Positions 7,718 through 16,731 of a stretch of 58,319 bases of DNA are shown here, piece after piece. The stretch is from Acidobacteriaceae bacterium. Lineage in GTDB: Bacteria > Acidobacteriota > Terriglobia > Terriglobales > Acidobacteriaceae. The stretch covers positions 1,057 to 59,375 of the forward strand of contig PMHV01000028.1 of assembly GCA_003156805.1 (NCBI GenBank), given 5' to 3'. Position 1 is the first letter of the stretch. The number at the start of each line of letters is the position of its first letter. The translations under genes were made by a program, and so were the position numbers. The notes beneath the pieces were generated by a model. It was not told where the DNA came from, made no database searches, and worked only from the letters and a program-made list of their open reading frames with translations.

Positions 7718-9400
7718 TCACGGCTTCTGCATCGGAATGCAAACCGCCGTCTTCTTCGCGAACTCTTTCGCCGCCTCATACCCCGCGTCCACGTGCCGGA
7801 TCACGCCCATCCCTGGATCGGTCGTCAGCACGCGCTCGATGCGTTTCGCCATCATCTCTGTCCCATCAGCCACGGTGACTTGCCCGGCGTGCAGCGAATA
7901 GCCAATGCCTACGCCACCGCCGTTGTGAATCGACACCCAGGACGCGCCTGCAGCCGTGTTCAATAACGCGTTCAGCAGCGGCCAGTCGGCGACGGCGTCG
8001 GAGCCGTCTTTCATGCTCTCGGTCTCGCGGAACGGAGACGCCACCGAGCCGCAATCGAGATGATCGCGGCCAATCACGATCGGGGCCTTGATCTTGCCTT
8101 TCTTTACGAGATCGTTGATCGCGAGACCGAATTGCGCGCGCTCGCCGTATCCCAGCCAGCAAATGCGCGCGGGCAAGCCCTGGAACTTGATGCGCTTGCG
8201 TGCCAGATCAATCCAGCGGCGCAGGATGCGATTCTCGGGAAACAACTCTAGTACCAGCTCGTCGGTCACATGAATATCGGACGGCTCGCCCGACAACGCC
8301 ACCCAGCGAAACGGCCCGCGGCCTTCGCAAAACAGCGGACGAATATACTCCGGCACGAACCCGGGAAAGTCATAGGCATTCTTCACGCCGCGCTGAAACG
8401 CGAACGTGCGGATGTTGTTGCCGTAGTCGAACGTGACCGATCCCATCTTTTGCAACCGCAGCATGCCTTCCACGTGCCGCGCTATGGCGTCGAGAGATTT
8501 CTCCTGATATGCCTGCGGGTCGCACTTGCGCAATTCCAGCGCCTCTGCAAAGGTCATCCCGTTCGGCACATATCCGTTCAGCGGATCGTGCGCCGAAGTC
8601 TGATCGGTCAAGATGTCCGGAACCACGCCGCGCTCGGCCAGTTCTGGAATTACGTCAGCGCAATTCCCCACCAGCCCGACCGAGACGTTTTCTTTTTTGC
8701 GCACCGCGTTCTTCAGAATTCTTAGGGCTTCATCAACCGTCGTAACCATGAAATCGCAATAGCCGGTCTTCAGCCGCTTCTTGATGCGCTCCGGATCAAC
8801 GTCAATCCCCAGAAAAGCTGCACCCGTCATGGTCGCGGCCAGAGGCTGGGCGCCACCCATCCCGCCCATGCCGCCGCTCACGATGAGCTTGCCCGCGAGA
8901 TCGCCGCCAAAATGTTTTTCGCCCGCGGCCGAAAAAGTCTCAAACGTGCCCTGGACAATGCCCTGTGAACCGATGTAGATCCACGAACCCGCGGTCATCT
9001 GCCCGTACATCATCAGCCCGGCGCGCTCCAGTTCGTTGAACTTCTCCCAGTTCGACCAGTGGCCGACGAGATTTGAATTCGCGATGAGCACGCGCGGCGC
9101 ATGGGCGTGGGTCTTGAACACGCCCACTGGCTTGCCCGACTGCACCAGCAGGGTTTCGTCGTTCTCCAGCCGCTTCAGGGTCGCGACGATGGCGTGGTAT
9201 GCCTCCCAACTCCGCGCCGCTCGCCCGGTTCCACCGTACACGACCAAGTCTTTCGGCCGCTCGGCGACTTCTTCGTCGAGGTTGTTCATCAACATGCGCA
9301 TGGCAGCTTCCTGCTGCCAGCCTTTGCAGGTGATTTGATTGCCGCGCGGCGCGCGAATCGGCGTGTAGGTGGACGGTATGATTTCCGTTTCTACCGGCAT
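7718..9400 (-). CDS. hutU: Urocanate hydratase
   Basis: Second enzyme of histidine degradation: urocanate to imidazolonepropionate, using tightly bound NAD+ as electrophile, in the cytoplasm. The 560-residue length is standard. Family sequences are seen throughout: [17 protein letters not shown] near the N-terminus, [11 protein letters not shown], a glycine-rich [15 protein letters not shown] nucleotide-binding stretch, [12 protein letters not shown] and [15 protein letters not shown]. It starts at the ATG after CTAAGG. hutI follows on the same strand after an inserted toxin-antitoxin pair. No hutH is present in the window. Confidence 0.97.
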   Translation of the reverse strand: MPVETEIIPSTYTPIRAPRGNQITCKGWQQEAAMRMLMNNLDEEVAERPKDLVVYGGTGRAARSWEAYHAIVATLKRLENDETLLVQSGKPVGVFKTHAHAPRVLIANSNLVGHWSNWEKFNELERAGLMMYGQMTAGSWIYIGSQGIVQGTFETFSAAGEKHFGGDLAGKLIVSGGMGGMGGAQPLAATMTGAAFLGIDVDPERIKKRLKTGYCDFMVTTVDEALRILKNAVRKKENVSVGLVGNCADVIPELAERGVVPDILTDQTSAHDPLNGYVPNGMTFAEALELRKCDPQAYQEKSLDAIARHVEGMLRLQKMGSVTFDYGNNIRTFAFQRGVKNAYDFPGFVPEYIRPLFCEGRGPFRWVALSGEPSDIHVTDELVLELFPENRILRRWIDLARKRIKFQGLPARICWLGYGERAQFGLAINDLVKKGKIKAPIVIGRDHLDCGSVASPFRETESMKDGSDAVADWPLLNALLNTAAGASWVSIHNGGGVGIGYSLHAGQVTVADGTEMMAKRIERVLTTDPGMGVIRHVDAGYEAAKEFAKKTAVCIPMQKP

Positions 9401-9550
9401 CCTTAGATGTTAGTGCTTTGGCAGGAAGTGTTCAATGCGCAAAGCCGATGTGACCCAGTCGTTCATTCGCCATGACGAAGGCCTCTTGTGATTCTCGCGG
9501 AAACTCAGATGGAAAGTAGAACTGGAAACCTCGTAAAATCTACCGGCGCA

Positions 9551-9955
9551 TCACCAGGTGCTGTAAGCCGTGCCATCGCTGGCGGTCGCGCTCGATGCCG
9601 ATTTCACGTCGCTGATGCCGGGGTCCTGTTGATCCACCGCAAGCAGTATGTCTTCCTGCACCACTTCCCAGTTGGCCTGTCCGGTCATGGGATCCTGGGG
9701 AATATTCTTGAGGTAGCCGGCCTGCACCACATCATCGAGCGCCTGCGGTGCCTTCTGCTTATCGAGCGTGTACTGGTCGATCACTGAGCGCAGGGTAAAC
9801 AAATCCTGGCGCAACACCGCCTCGCGCGCGTGCACAATCGACTGGTTATAAAGGGGGATTGCGATCGCCATCAGAATCAGCATAATGCTGATCACGATCA
9901 TCATCTCCATCAGGGTAAAACCGCGGCTCCGCCCCGTTTTGAGCCTTCTTGCCAT
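9551..9955 (-). CDS. GspG/PilA-like pseudopilin (second of pair)
   Basis: A 134-residue type II secretion / type IV pilin-like protein. The prepilin peptidase site is RG|FTLMEMM at residues 12-18 with the conserved Glu at mature position 5. A 20-residue hydrophobic helix (VISIMLILMAIAIPLY) and an alpha-helical spine follow. The DPMTG motif near residue 88 is typical of GspG-like major pseudopilins. It should be processed and assembled into an inner-membrane pseudopilus. The start codon directly follows the stop of the preceding pseudopilin gene, so the two are coupled in one operon with the secretin. Confidence 0.88.
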   Translation of the reverse strand: MARRLKTGRSRGFTLMEMMIVISIMLILMAIAIPLYNQSIVHAREAVLRQDLFTLRSVIDQYTLDKQKAPQALDDVVQAGYLKNIPQDPMTGQANWEVVQEDILLAVDQQDPGISDVKSASSATASDGTAYSTW

Positions 9956-10435
9956 TTACCAATCCTTGTACTTTGTGCCGTCGAATCCGGTGCCGGCTGA
10001 CTTGGTGTAGACGTCAAACAGGTTCTGCCCGCCCCATGAATCCGAATCGGGATCGTCCTGCATCGAGCGCATCCCCCACTCCTTGTTGCCGGTCATCGGA
10101 TCCACCGGAATGCTGCGCAGGAATCGCACCTTTTTCCCCTGAACATCCACGCCCTTCACCAGGGTTTCCAGATCGGGTGGATAACCCTGGCTGTCCACCT
10201 TGATCTGGAAGGCTTGGCGGTCGGCCGCATCCTTGTAGCGATCGATAGCGTCCCGCATCTCCCACAGATCTTCTCGCAGTTGATGTTCCCGGTCCCGTTG
10301 GACTTTCAGCCGGGCCAGCGGTAACGCCATGGTGGTAAGAACCAGCAAGATGACGGTGGAGATGATTAGTTCGAGGAGCGTGAAACCACGCTCGGGTCCC
10401 GTGTTGCGCCCGCGCTGGAATCTCCCACTCTTCAT
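9956..10435 (-). CDS. GspG-like pseudopilin (first of pair)
   Basis: A 159-residue prepilin-like protein with cleavage site RG|FTLLELI near residue 17, a hydrophobic helix (TVILLVLTTMALPLA), a charged helical stem and the motif IPVDPMTGNKEWG near residue 110, as in GspG and acidobacterial pseudopilins. It is probably a structural subunit of the pseudopilus working with the upstream secretin. It starts 44 bp after the secretin stop and has no gap to the next pseudopilin. The two share the architecture and DPMTG motif but are clearly diverged, which suggests distinct roles. Confidence 0.88.
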   Translation of the reverse strand: MKSGRFQRGRNTGPERGFTLLELIISTVILLVLTTMALPLARLKVQRDREHQLREDLWEMRDAIDRYKDAADRQAFQIKVDSQGYPPDLETLVKGVDVQGKKVRFLRSIPVDPMTGNKEWGMRSMQDDPDSDSWGGQNLFDVYTKSAGTGFDGTKYKDW

Positions 10436-10479
10436 CGTCCCGCCGTCTTTTTCCCCGTTCTTGAAGGTCCCGCAGCCGG

Positions 10480-12771
10480 CTATTGAACCGTCACCGAGGC
10501 CTGCGCTCCGTTTACCGTGATGGCCTGCAACCCAGGGTCGCGCGCGCCGCCCCGGGTAATGGTTAGAGGAGTCTGCCCGTTGGCCTTAGCCTGAAACGTC
10601 AAAGTCACCACAGTGCCCTGCCCGGAAACTCCCCCGGCTCCGGGCGGCCGAGTGGCCGTAACCTGCAAAGATCCTGTGGTCTCATCCTCGCGGTGCACCA
10701 GAGCCACAGCCTGTCCATCCTGCGACAGGAATCCTCCGTTGGAGATATTCACCAGTTGCAGTTTGGCCGGATCGTAATTCAATTGCACCGGAACGGAATA
10801 CACGTTCTGCGCCCCCGAAATCAGCAGATTGACCACAAAGGTATTGCCCTTGGCGGCCGTGATCTGCGCCGGATCAAACAGGAAACTGGCCGGACCGCCA
10901 GGCGCAGAGGGAGCGGCCGCGCTGGGATTCGGATTCGACGGTGGCTGGCTGCCAGGCTGGCCGGGCGTCGCCGGGTTCGCCGGAGCCTGCCCTGCGGGAG
11001 CTGCCGCGGGAGCAGGAGCGACCACGTGATGCAACTGAATGGCGTTCGCCGTCCCGATCTCGATCGCGCGCTGGTTGGCTTCTCTTACATCCGTTCCGCG
11101 GATGATGTGCGGAGTGATGGCGAATACCGTCTCGTCCTCGGAATGATCCTGCGTGGTCTGCCCAAAAAAGTACTTCAAGATTGGAATCTGCGCCAAGCCC
11201 GGGATCCCGCTCAGCGACTTGGTCTGCGAATCGTCCATGATTCCGCCAATCAGGCTGGATTCGCCGTCCTTCAGACGAATTTCGTGGTCGATTTTTTTCT
11301 GCCCGATGATGGGCTGGCTGATTCCGCCGATGCTCGACTGCCCCACCACCGAGGAGATCTCCATCGAGATCTTCAGAGTGACTTCCCGGTCCCCGTGTAC
11401 GTGCGGCGTAACGTCGATGTTCACTCCCACATCCAGATACTGAAACTGGGTATTGACCAGCGGATTAATTCCCACTCCTCCGATTCCAGGCTGAAACGAT
11501 CCCGTGGCTACCGGCACCCGTTCCCCGATCTTGAGTGTCGCCTTCTGGTTATCGAGCGCCCGAACCTGAGGGTTCTGAATCATCTTCGTGTCGCTGTCGC
11601 CCATCACCGCCGATAGGTTGGCGGAGGGAATCGTCACCTGGAAGTCGGTGGCGTTCAGGTTGCCGAGAGTGTTCAGTTCAAGTCCGCCAGAGCTGGAGGT
11701 CGTTGACGTGGTGGTGGTTCCCGTGGTGGTTGGTGTGGTCGTATTCAGGTTGCTCTGCAAAGCGACCGTGGCGCTGGTGGGCGGACTCAAACCCAGGGTG
11801 CGCGATTTGTCTTTGCTCACCTGCAGTACCGCGATGTCGACGATGACTTCCGGACGCGCCTTATCCAGATCGTCCACCAGCTTTTCCGCCAGCGCGATCT
11901 GGTCGGGAGTGCCGCGCACCACCACCGCATTCTGCGAGAGCAACTGCTGAATACGCTGCACGTCGAGCACGGCGCGGATCGAGTTCACCACATCCTGCAA
12001 CTCGGTGGGCTGGGAAAGATTCTGCAAATAGAACGTCTTCAGTACGCTCTGTTCCAGTTCCTTGCGCTTGGCCGCATTGTCCTGGGCCACAAAAATCGTA
12101 TTCCCAGTCACCGGCCGCCAGAAGGTTTTCGATTCCAGCGCTGTGATTTCCAGCGCCTCTTCCAGGGTCACTCCGTTCAGTTCCACCTTGATGCGCCGCG
12201 AAGTGTAATCCGGATCGAACAACACGTTGATCCCGGCCAGTTGTCCGATCGTCTGGTAGATGACCTTGGAATCTTCGGTGAGCTTGACGGTGATGGGGAC
12301 GTTCGAGATCGGAGCTAGCTCCACCGGGCCTGACGCGTCCTGGAGCCTTCGCTCCAGACTGTGGGGCGGCCCCGCCGCCTGGGGTGCAGGATTGCGGGCA
12401 TCATTGATCATCTGCAACGTGTGCTTCAACTCCTGTTGCGCGATGAACATCGAAGTATCGATGGCTACGGCCCGCTGAAATAGGGCAACGGCCTCGTCCA
12501 GCTTACCCTCGTCGCGCAGCTTCTGGCCTTGGTGCACGAGGGCTAAAGACGCCTGGGGGCGAGCCCGTTCGAACGAGGTCCGATAGCGCAAGTCCTTTGG
12601 TTTCAGATCGTAGGCCTGCTTGTAGAATTGGTAGGCAGCCTCGTAGCTCTGGCGGGCCTCGGCATCCTGGCCTTGGCTGAAAAGTTTCTTGGCCTTATCG
12701 GCGGCGCCACCAATCAGCGTGGCAACCGCGACCAGCAGCAGCACAATGGCCGGGCGCTTCAGACGTCTCAT
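10480..12771 (-). CDS. Secretin (GspD/PilQ-like) with TPR N-terminus and C-terminal cohesin-like domain
   Basis: A 763-residue outer-membrane channel protein. After a signal peptide (residues 1-24) come TPR-like helices (about 28-120), an N0/STN domain (about 150-235), a secretin N1 domain (about 255-315) and a Ser/Thr/Gly-rich loop near 345-365. The secretin barrel (about 385-560) contains VPVATG, the LDVGVNIDVTPHV segment and the DGESSLIGG and PILKYFFG signatures. A Pro/Ala-rich linker (about 590-630) leads to a cohesin-like domain (about 632-763: FVVNLLISGAQNVYSVPVQL...LDYDP-type calcium motif). It heads the operon with the two pseudopilins and forms the exit pore of a type II secretion or pilus-like system. 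ATPase and inner-membrane components are not in the window. Confidence 0.92.
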   Translation of the reverse strand: MRRLKRPAIVLLLVAVATLIGGAADKAKKLFSQGQDAEARQSYEAAYQFYKQAYDLKPKDLRYRTSFERARPQASLALVHQGQKLRDEGKLDEAVALFQRAVAIDTSMFIAQQELKHTLQMINDARNPAPQAAGPPHSLERRLQDASGPVELAPISNVPITVKLTEDSKVIYQTIGQLAGINVLFDPDYTSRRIKVELNGVTLEEALEITALESKTFWRPVTGNTIFVAQDNAAKRKELEQSVLKTFYLQNLSQPTELQDVVNSIRAVLDVQRIQQLLSQNAVVVRGTPDQIALAEKLVDDLDKARPEVIVDIAVLQVSKDKSRTLGLSPPTSATVALQSNLNTTTPTTTGTTTTSTTSSSGGLELNTLGNLNATDFQVTIPSANLSAVMGDSDTKMIQNPQVRALDNQKATLKIGERVPVATGSFQPGIGGVGINPLVNTQFQYLDVGVNIDVTPHVHGDREVTLKISMEISSVVGQSSIGGISQPIIGQKKIDHEIRLKDGESSLIGGIMDDSQTKSLSGIPGLAQIPILKYFFGQTTQDHSEDETVFAITPHIIRGTDVREANQRAIEIGTANAIQLHHVVAPAPAAAPAGQAPANPATPGQPGSQPPSNPNPSAAAPSAPGGPASFLFDPAQITAAKGNTFVVNLLISGAQNVYSVPVQLNYDPAKLQLVNISNGGFLSQDGQAVALVHREDETTGSLQVTATRPPGAGGVSGQGTVVTLTFQAKANGQTPLTITRGGARDPGLQAITVNGAQASVTVQ

Positions 12772-13245
12772 TCGTTAGTCCTCGCTAAAGAGTCTTCGCC
12801 GGACAAGCAGTATTTCCCTTGCGGCCGCAGTGAACCCAGGGACCTACTCGACGCACCAAAGAAAATGCTTTTGCCGCGATTATAGCATCGCCGTTCGCGG
12901 CTCCCCATCTGATTGCACCCAAGGCAGTTACACTCTTTGGTCTTAGCCCCAGTGGGGCACGACCTCAGATTGCAGACCTCAGCCTTCAGACCTCAGCCTC
13001 ATGCGCTCGGAACCTACGTAGCGATTCCATAGTGGATCACTTTCTCCCTCATTCCAGAGGCGTCATCCCAAAGCCCCGCGTTTTCACCAGCGGGGCGAGG
13101 GATCTCCCGAAGTCCGAAGTCTGAGGTCCAAGGTCCAAGGTCCAAGGTCGGGTTTTTTCCCTGTTAAGATAAAATCGAAGCAATCGGCCAATCGAAGTTT
13201 GAATCAAATCACTCAATCACTCAATCGCCCGATCACTCAATTTCC
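12772..13245. repeat. Repeat-rich intergenic region upstream of smpB
   Basis: No gene seen. The stretch holds several short repeats. GACCTCAG-type words recur three times at 12961-13003. Their reverse complement, with AGGTCCA units, recurs at 13113-13155 and could fold back on the first block. A 50-bp hairpin repeat lies at 13061-13110. TCACTCAAT units recur at 13205-13243, immediately before the smpB start. A weak A/T-rich -10-like stretch (TAAGATAAAAT) lies near 13165. Confidence 0.6.
13061..13110 (+). repeat. Dispersed 50-bp hairpin repeat, copy A
   Basis: It begins CGTCATCCCAAAG and ends GGCGAGGGATCTCCCG. Inside, the arms GCCCCGC and GCGGGGC enclose GTTTTCACCA. A near-identical copy in the same orientation lies at 16683-16731, differing at about two positions. 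It resembles REP-type intergenic palindromes. Confidence 0.8.
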
Positions 13246-13770
13246 ATGGCCCGCCAATCCACACATCAAACCAAGCCCAACCCGGAGAAATCCCCGCACC
13301 GCGACCCCACGGCCTCCGGCCAGCGCGATGCTGCCGTCAATAGGATCGCTTCACATAACTACTTCTTGCTGGAAAAATTTGAATGCGGCGTGGTTCTTAC
13401 CGGAACCGAGGTCAAATCCATCCGCAACGGCCTCGCCAACCTCAAAGACGCCTACGGCCTGGTCAACGGCGGCGAACTCTGGCTGCTCAACGCCCACATC
13501 GGACCCTACGAGCACGGCAACATGAACAACCACGCCCCGCTCCGCACCCGCAAGCTGTTAATGCACGCCGAAGAAATCCGCAAGCTGATCGGCAAAACGC
13601 AACAGAAAGGCCTCACCCTGATCCCCGTCCGCATGTACTTCAAGAACGGCAAAGTAAAAGTCGAACTAGCCCTGGCCAAAGGCAAGCAGCTCTGGGACAA
13701 ACGGGAAACCGAACGCCGCCGTACCGCCGACAAAGAAGCCCGAGAAGCCATCCGCAGCCGAAAGAAGTAA
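13246..13770 (+). CDS. smpB: SsrA-binding protein SmpB
   Basis: A 174-residue partner of tmRNA in rescue of stalled ribosomes. Residues 30-150 form the OB-fold with the hallmark sequences [32 protein letters not shown] and [12 protein letters not shown]. The C-terminal tail ([17 protein letters not shown]) follows and would occupy the mRNA channel. The N-terminal 28 residues are a Pro/Lys-rich extension longer than usual. The next in-frame ATG is well inside the domain, so the start is kept. No ssrA (tmRNA) gene was found in the window. Confidence 0.97.
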   Translation: MARQSTHQTKPNPEKSPHRDPTASGQRDAAVNRIASHNYFLLEKFECGVVLTGTEVKSIRNGLANLKDAYGLVNGGELWLLNAHIGPYEHGNMNNHAPLRTRKLLMHAEEIRKLIGKTQQKGLTLIPVRMYFKNGKVKVELALAKGKQLWDKRETERRRTADKEAREAIRSRKK

Positions 13771-13834
13771 GCGAGTAGCGCCGCCGTCCCGGCGGCAGGG
13801 CGGCAATGTAAGGTTTAAGTGGGGGCAGCTCCCC

Positions 13835-13863
13835 GAGCCTGCCCTGAGCGGAGCCGAAGGGGC
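13835..13863 (+). repeat. Dispersed repeat containing CCTGCCCTGAGC...CGAAGGGG, copy 1
   Basis: The block GAGCCTGCCCTGAGC, a variable 5-6 nt, then CGAAGGGGC. A second copy lies at 28291-28318. The core resembles the CCTTCGACAAGCTCAGG-type short intergenic repeat known from many bacterial genomes. Confidence 0.7.
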
Positions 13864-13913
13864 TGTCCAGCTGGGCAAAGCCCGGCGATGTCAACATCTT
13901 TAGAGGAGCCACA

Positions 13914-14066
13914 ATGAAACTCAACCCGCAGAAAGTGGAGGAGGCTGTACTTGCTGTCTTGTGGCTCACCTTACACAACGAGGTAGAGGCGTGGAAGACA
14001 ATCGATTGGGACACCATTCATAAATTCGCCGAACGTTGCGATGCCGCCCTACGCGTGTACTCATAA
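13914..14066 (+). CDS. Small conserved-looking protein (DUF6429-like)
   Basis: A 50-codon gene with ribosome binding site GAGGAG at 13903-13908. It starts MKLNPQKVEEAVLAVLWLTL and contains HNEVEAWKTIDWDTIHKF. The pattern helix-A-V-L-A-x-L-x-L-T-L-H followed by A-W-K-x-x-D-W-D resembles the small DUF6429 proteins, in which AWKGFDWD is typical. The C-terminus is shorter than in that family. Function is unknown. The next gene starts 23 bp downstream. Confidence 0.65.
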   Translation: MKLNPQKVEEAVLAVLWLTLHNEVEAWKTIDWDTIHKFAERCDAALRVYS

Positions 14067-14089
14067 CCCGTGAAAACAGGAGGGACAAA

Positions 14090-14338
14090 ATGCTGTTTCT
14101 AAAGCTCTCGGTCGTTGTTTTCGCTACCGTTTGTGTACTCGTGCTGTTCACCTATGCCTGGGCCGTCGCCCACATCCCAGGGGCAAAGTGGGTCGTCGGC
14201 AAAAACCAGGGGGCAACCGGGATAGATGTCAGTTTGCTGCCTTCCATAACACTGCATTCGCCACTGTATTGGTTGCTGGCAGTTGCCATACTGGCTGCGG
14301 CCGGGTGGCTTGGCCGCCGCTGGGTGCTTCCCTATTAA
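14090..14338 (+). CDS. Small two-helix membrane protein
   Basis: An 82-residue protein with two hydrophobic helices: residues about 4-25 (KLSVVVFATVCVLVLFTYAWA) and about 57-76 (LYWLLAVAILAAAGWLG). A loop with PGAKWVVGKNQG separates them. The ATG at 14090 follows AGGAGGG (14078-14084). No family is recognised. A strong hairpin (14362-14384) follows, so this gene and the 50-codon gene before it may form a two-gene unit. Confidence 0.7.
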   Translation: MLFLKLSVVVFATVCVLVLFTYAWAVAHIPGAKWVVGKNQGATGIDVSLLPSITLHSPLYWLLAVAILAAAGWLGRRWVLPY

Positions 14339-14361
14339 GAGCGGTTTTAGAATGGGTACGT

Positions 14362-14384
14362 AACCGGGGCGGTTCGCCCCGGTT
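14362..14384 (+). terminator. Perfect GC hairpin after the small membrane-protein gene
   Basis: AACCGGGGCG-GTT-CGCCCCGGTT forms a 10-bp perfect stem with a 3-nt loop, 23 bp after the stop codon. No U-tract follows (next bases GACGATATAC), so it may act as a weak or bidirectional terminator or as an RNA 3'-end stabiliser. Confidence 0.5.
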
Positions 14385-14700
14385 GACGATATACGTCACC
14401 ATCAGCTGGAAATCGGCCACCGCTATTACATACGCGGACTACACTGGTTCCACGCAACCGGACGGACCCGGCATTCAGGATTGCGGGGCGACCCAGGTCG
14501 GAGTCTGTACTCCCGCGACAATGCCAGTTTTAGCCCCGATTAATGGGGTGCGGATTGGAGATCAGTATAGCTGCAGCGGCCCTCCGGCCGGAGCGCAGTG
14601 GCAGGTCATTAGTAAGTGCTGGGGCTATGGCTCGTCAGGGCCATATTGTTACAGCGTCCCCGGACTGACCGGCTCAGGGCTGTTGGCGGCGTCATCCTGA
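14383..14700 (+). pseudogene. Possible coding remnant with Cys-rich C-terminal part
   Basis: A frame open to the TGA at 14698-14700 encodes protein-like sequence (TISWKSATAITYADYTG ... CSGPPAGAQWQVISKCWGYG). It has no ATG and no ribosome binding site. The only nearby start would be the TTG at 14383, inside the hairpin. Four to six cysteines and many Gly/Ser/Tyr suggest a secreted protein fragment. It may be the tail of a degraded gene or a chance frame. Confidence 0.25.
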
Positions 14701-14854
14701 GCTGGGTGCCCCGCTTCTCGCAAAAGTACGCGAGAAATGGGCTGACTGCCGATGCAATATAGGGCCGCTGCAGCCCAGAATAAAGTACTCTATAGCCGCG
14801 TCCGATCCCGGGGTACAATGTCGCGTCAGCGTTGCGAATTGGGGAGGATCCGAC

Positions 14855-16336
14855 GTGATCAGGAGTAATAGCTGGAAGACAATATGTACCGTATTTGTGA
14901 TTTGTTCTGCGATGGCAAGCGCAGCGTTTGCGCAGACCTTCAACACGCTGGCAAGTTTTGACGGTGTTAATGGCTCGAATCCGTTCTACGGGTCCCTCGT
15001 GCAGGGGCGCAACGGGAACTACTATGGGACCACCAAGCTTGGTGGTATGGGGAGTTGCTACTTCGGAAACGGCTGCGGTGCGATTTTCGAGGTTACTCCC
15101 GGCGGCACGCTTGAGGGGCTCTACAGTTTCTGTAGCCACAATAATTGCGCTTCGGGCGACATTCCATTGTCTGGTCTGCTCCTGGCCAGCGACGGCGATG
15201 CGTACGGAACTGCCTGGTATGGTGGTTCAAGCGGTTTCCCGTGCTTCCAAGGATGTGGCACGATTTATAAGGTTGCAAAGGGCACGGTTAGCACACTCTA
15301 TAACTTCTGCGCACAGCTAGACTGCGCGGATGGCGCTGCTCCGTACGCCGCTCTGATCGAAGGCTCGGACGGCAATTTCTACGGCACCACTTCCGTTTAC
15401 GGGCCTTTCTCCGGAGGCAGTGTTTTCAGAATCACGCCCGCAGGACAACTGACCACGTTGTACAGTTTTTGCCAACAGTCGGGTTGCACCGACGGAGAAT
15501 ACCCCAATGCAGGAGTCGTCCAAGGTAGCGATGGGAATCTTTACGGTACGACATACTACGGCGGGGCCAACGGCTGGGGGACAGCCTTCAAAGTTACTCC
15601 CAAGGGCACACTGACCGTACTCCACAGCTTCGCGGGAACGCCCACCGAAGGCGGTTATCCTTCTGCCGGCCTGGTCCAGGGCGCAGATGGAGCCTTCTAC
15701 GGCACGGCTCTTCACGGGGGCGCGAATACCTGCTTTGAAGGCTGCGGAACGGTATTCAAAGTTACTTCCTCGGGAGTATTCAAGACCCTGCACACGTTTG
15801 GCGGTGCTGACGGCTCGCTTCCAGGGGCGGGTTTGATTCAAGCTACGGACGCTAATTTCTATGGGACGACCACTGGCGGAGGAAATGACAACGCGGGTAC
15901 CGTCTTCAGGATCTCTCCGACCGGCACGCTGGAAACTCTCTACAGCTTTTGTGCCCAGACCAACTGCACTGATGGAGCTACGCCTTGGGGAGCTTTACTT
16001 CAGGCGACCAACGGCACCTTCTATGGAACGACATACGGAGGGGGCAATTCCTCTTGCCAGGATTGTGGAACGGTCTTCAGCCTCAACATTGGCCTCGGCC
16101 CATTCATCGCTCTCGATCGTGCTGTAGGAAAGGTCGGGCAGGTGGTCGGCATTCTTGGGCAAGGCTTCACGGGAACAACAAATGTCTCGCTGAACGGGAT
16201 CCCCGCAAACTTTAAAGTTATTTCCGGCACTTACATTAACGCAACAATTCCAACAGGTGCCACTACCGGTTATGTCACGGCGACCACGCCCACTGGTACG
16301 CTGACAAGCAACGTGCCCTTGCGTGTGATTCAGTAG
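14855..16336 (+). CDS. Secreted GloVer-type tandem-repeat protein with C-terminal IPT/TIG domain
   Basis: A 493-residue protein starting at GTG (14855) behind GGGGAGG (14841-14847). The signal peptide ends at residue 26 (AAFAQ). Residues about 30-410 are tandem repeats of roughly 45-60 residues with the pattern L-x-x-F-D-G-x-x-P-x-x-G-L-x-Q-x-x-D-G-N-F-Y-G-T-T-x-x-G-G-x-x-x-x-G-T-V-F-K-I-T-P-x-G. This is the family called choice-of-anchor tandem repeat GloVer (TIGR03803), predicted to fold as a beta-propeller. Cysteine pairs (CxxxxC) occur inside several repeats. Residues about 415-493 form an IPT/TIG immunoglobulin-like domain. It is probably extracellular; the ligand is unknown. Two relatives lie at 24700-26031 and 26576-28042. 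Confidence 0.9.
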   Translation: MIRSNSWKTICTVFVICSAMASAAFAQTFNTLASFDGVNGSNPFYGSLVQGRNGNYYGTTKLGGMGSCYFGNGCGAIFEVTPGGTLEGLYSFCSHNNCASGDIPLSGLLLASDGDAYGTAWYGGSSGFPCFQGCGTIYKVAKGTVSTLYNFCAQLDCADGAAPYAALIEGSDGNFYGTTSVYGPFSGGSVFRITPAGQLTTLYSFCQQSGCTDGEYPNAGVVQGSDGNLYGTTYYGGANGWGTAFKVTPKGTLTVLHSFAGTPTEGGYPSAGLVQGADGAFYGTALHGGANTCFEGCGTVFKVTSSGVFKTLHTFGGADGSLPGAGLIQATDANFYGTTTGGGNDNAGTVFRISPTGTLETLYSFCAQTNCTDGATPWGALLQATNGTFYGTTYGGGNSSCQDCGTVFSLNIGLGPFIALDRAVGKVGQVVGILGQGFTGTTNVSLNGIPANFKVISGTYINATIPTGATTGYVTATTPTGTLTSNVPLRVIQ

Positions 16337-16350
16337 GGCACCCAGGTTTA

Positions 16351-16620
16351 GACACCCACCACGGAAGTGTGCCGCCCGCCAAGGCCCGCAAGCGCGAGGT
16401 GCGCGACTAGCGGCGCGTGCTGTTCCCCATCCGGCCCGCGCCCTTCGAAACCCTGCACGACTGGGAGTGCTTCGACGCCGACACCGGAAAACATTCCGCC
16501 CGCGAGATTCGCGAGTATTTCATTCCCGACTTCAGCAACTGGAAACATCACGACTCGTATCAGGAAGCCCTCCAGCGCCTGCTCAGCGACCTGAAAGCCT
16601 CCGACTCCAAACCGAAATAG
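16351..16620 (+). pseudogene. C-terminal remnant of a TIR-domain-type protein, copy 1
   Basis: The frame encodes FDADTGKHSAREIREYFIPD followed by FSNWKHHDSYQEALQRLLSD. This closely resembles the C-terminal end of bacterial TIR-domain proteins (…WECFDAD-G-K…EIREYFIPDFSNWK-HDSYQ…F-RLL-DLK). Only the last 70 codons remain, an in-frame TAG lies at 16408-16410, and no start is credible. From 16482 onward the sequence is repeated at 17449-17587, on the other side of the ParDE-like genes. The family assignment is from memory of TIR C-termini. Confidence 0.65.
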
Positions 16621-16682
16621 CAGCGGATACCGGACGCTCGGTAGTGGCTCAATTTGAAAATCTTCAACGTTGCGCCCTCCGG

Positions 16683-16731
16683 CGTCATCCCGAAGCCCCG
16701 CGCTTTCACCAGCGGGGCGAGGGATCTCCCG
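16683..16731 (+). repeat. Dispersed 50-bp hairpin repeat, copy B
   Basis: Near-identical to 13061-13110 and in the same orientation: CGTCATCCCGAAG, arms GCCCCGC / GCGGGGC, ending GGCGAGGGATCTCCCG. It lies 120 bp upstream of the ParD-like antitoxin, in its probable promoter region. Confidence 0.8.
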
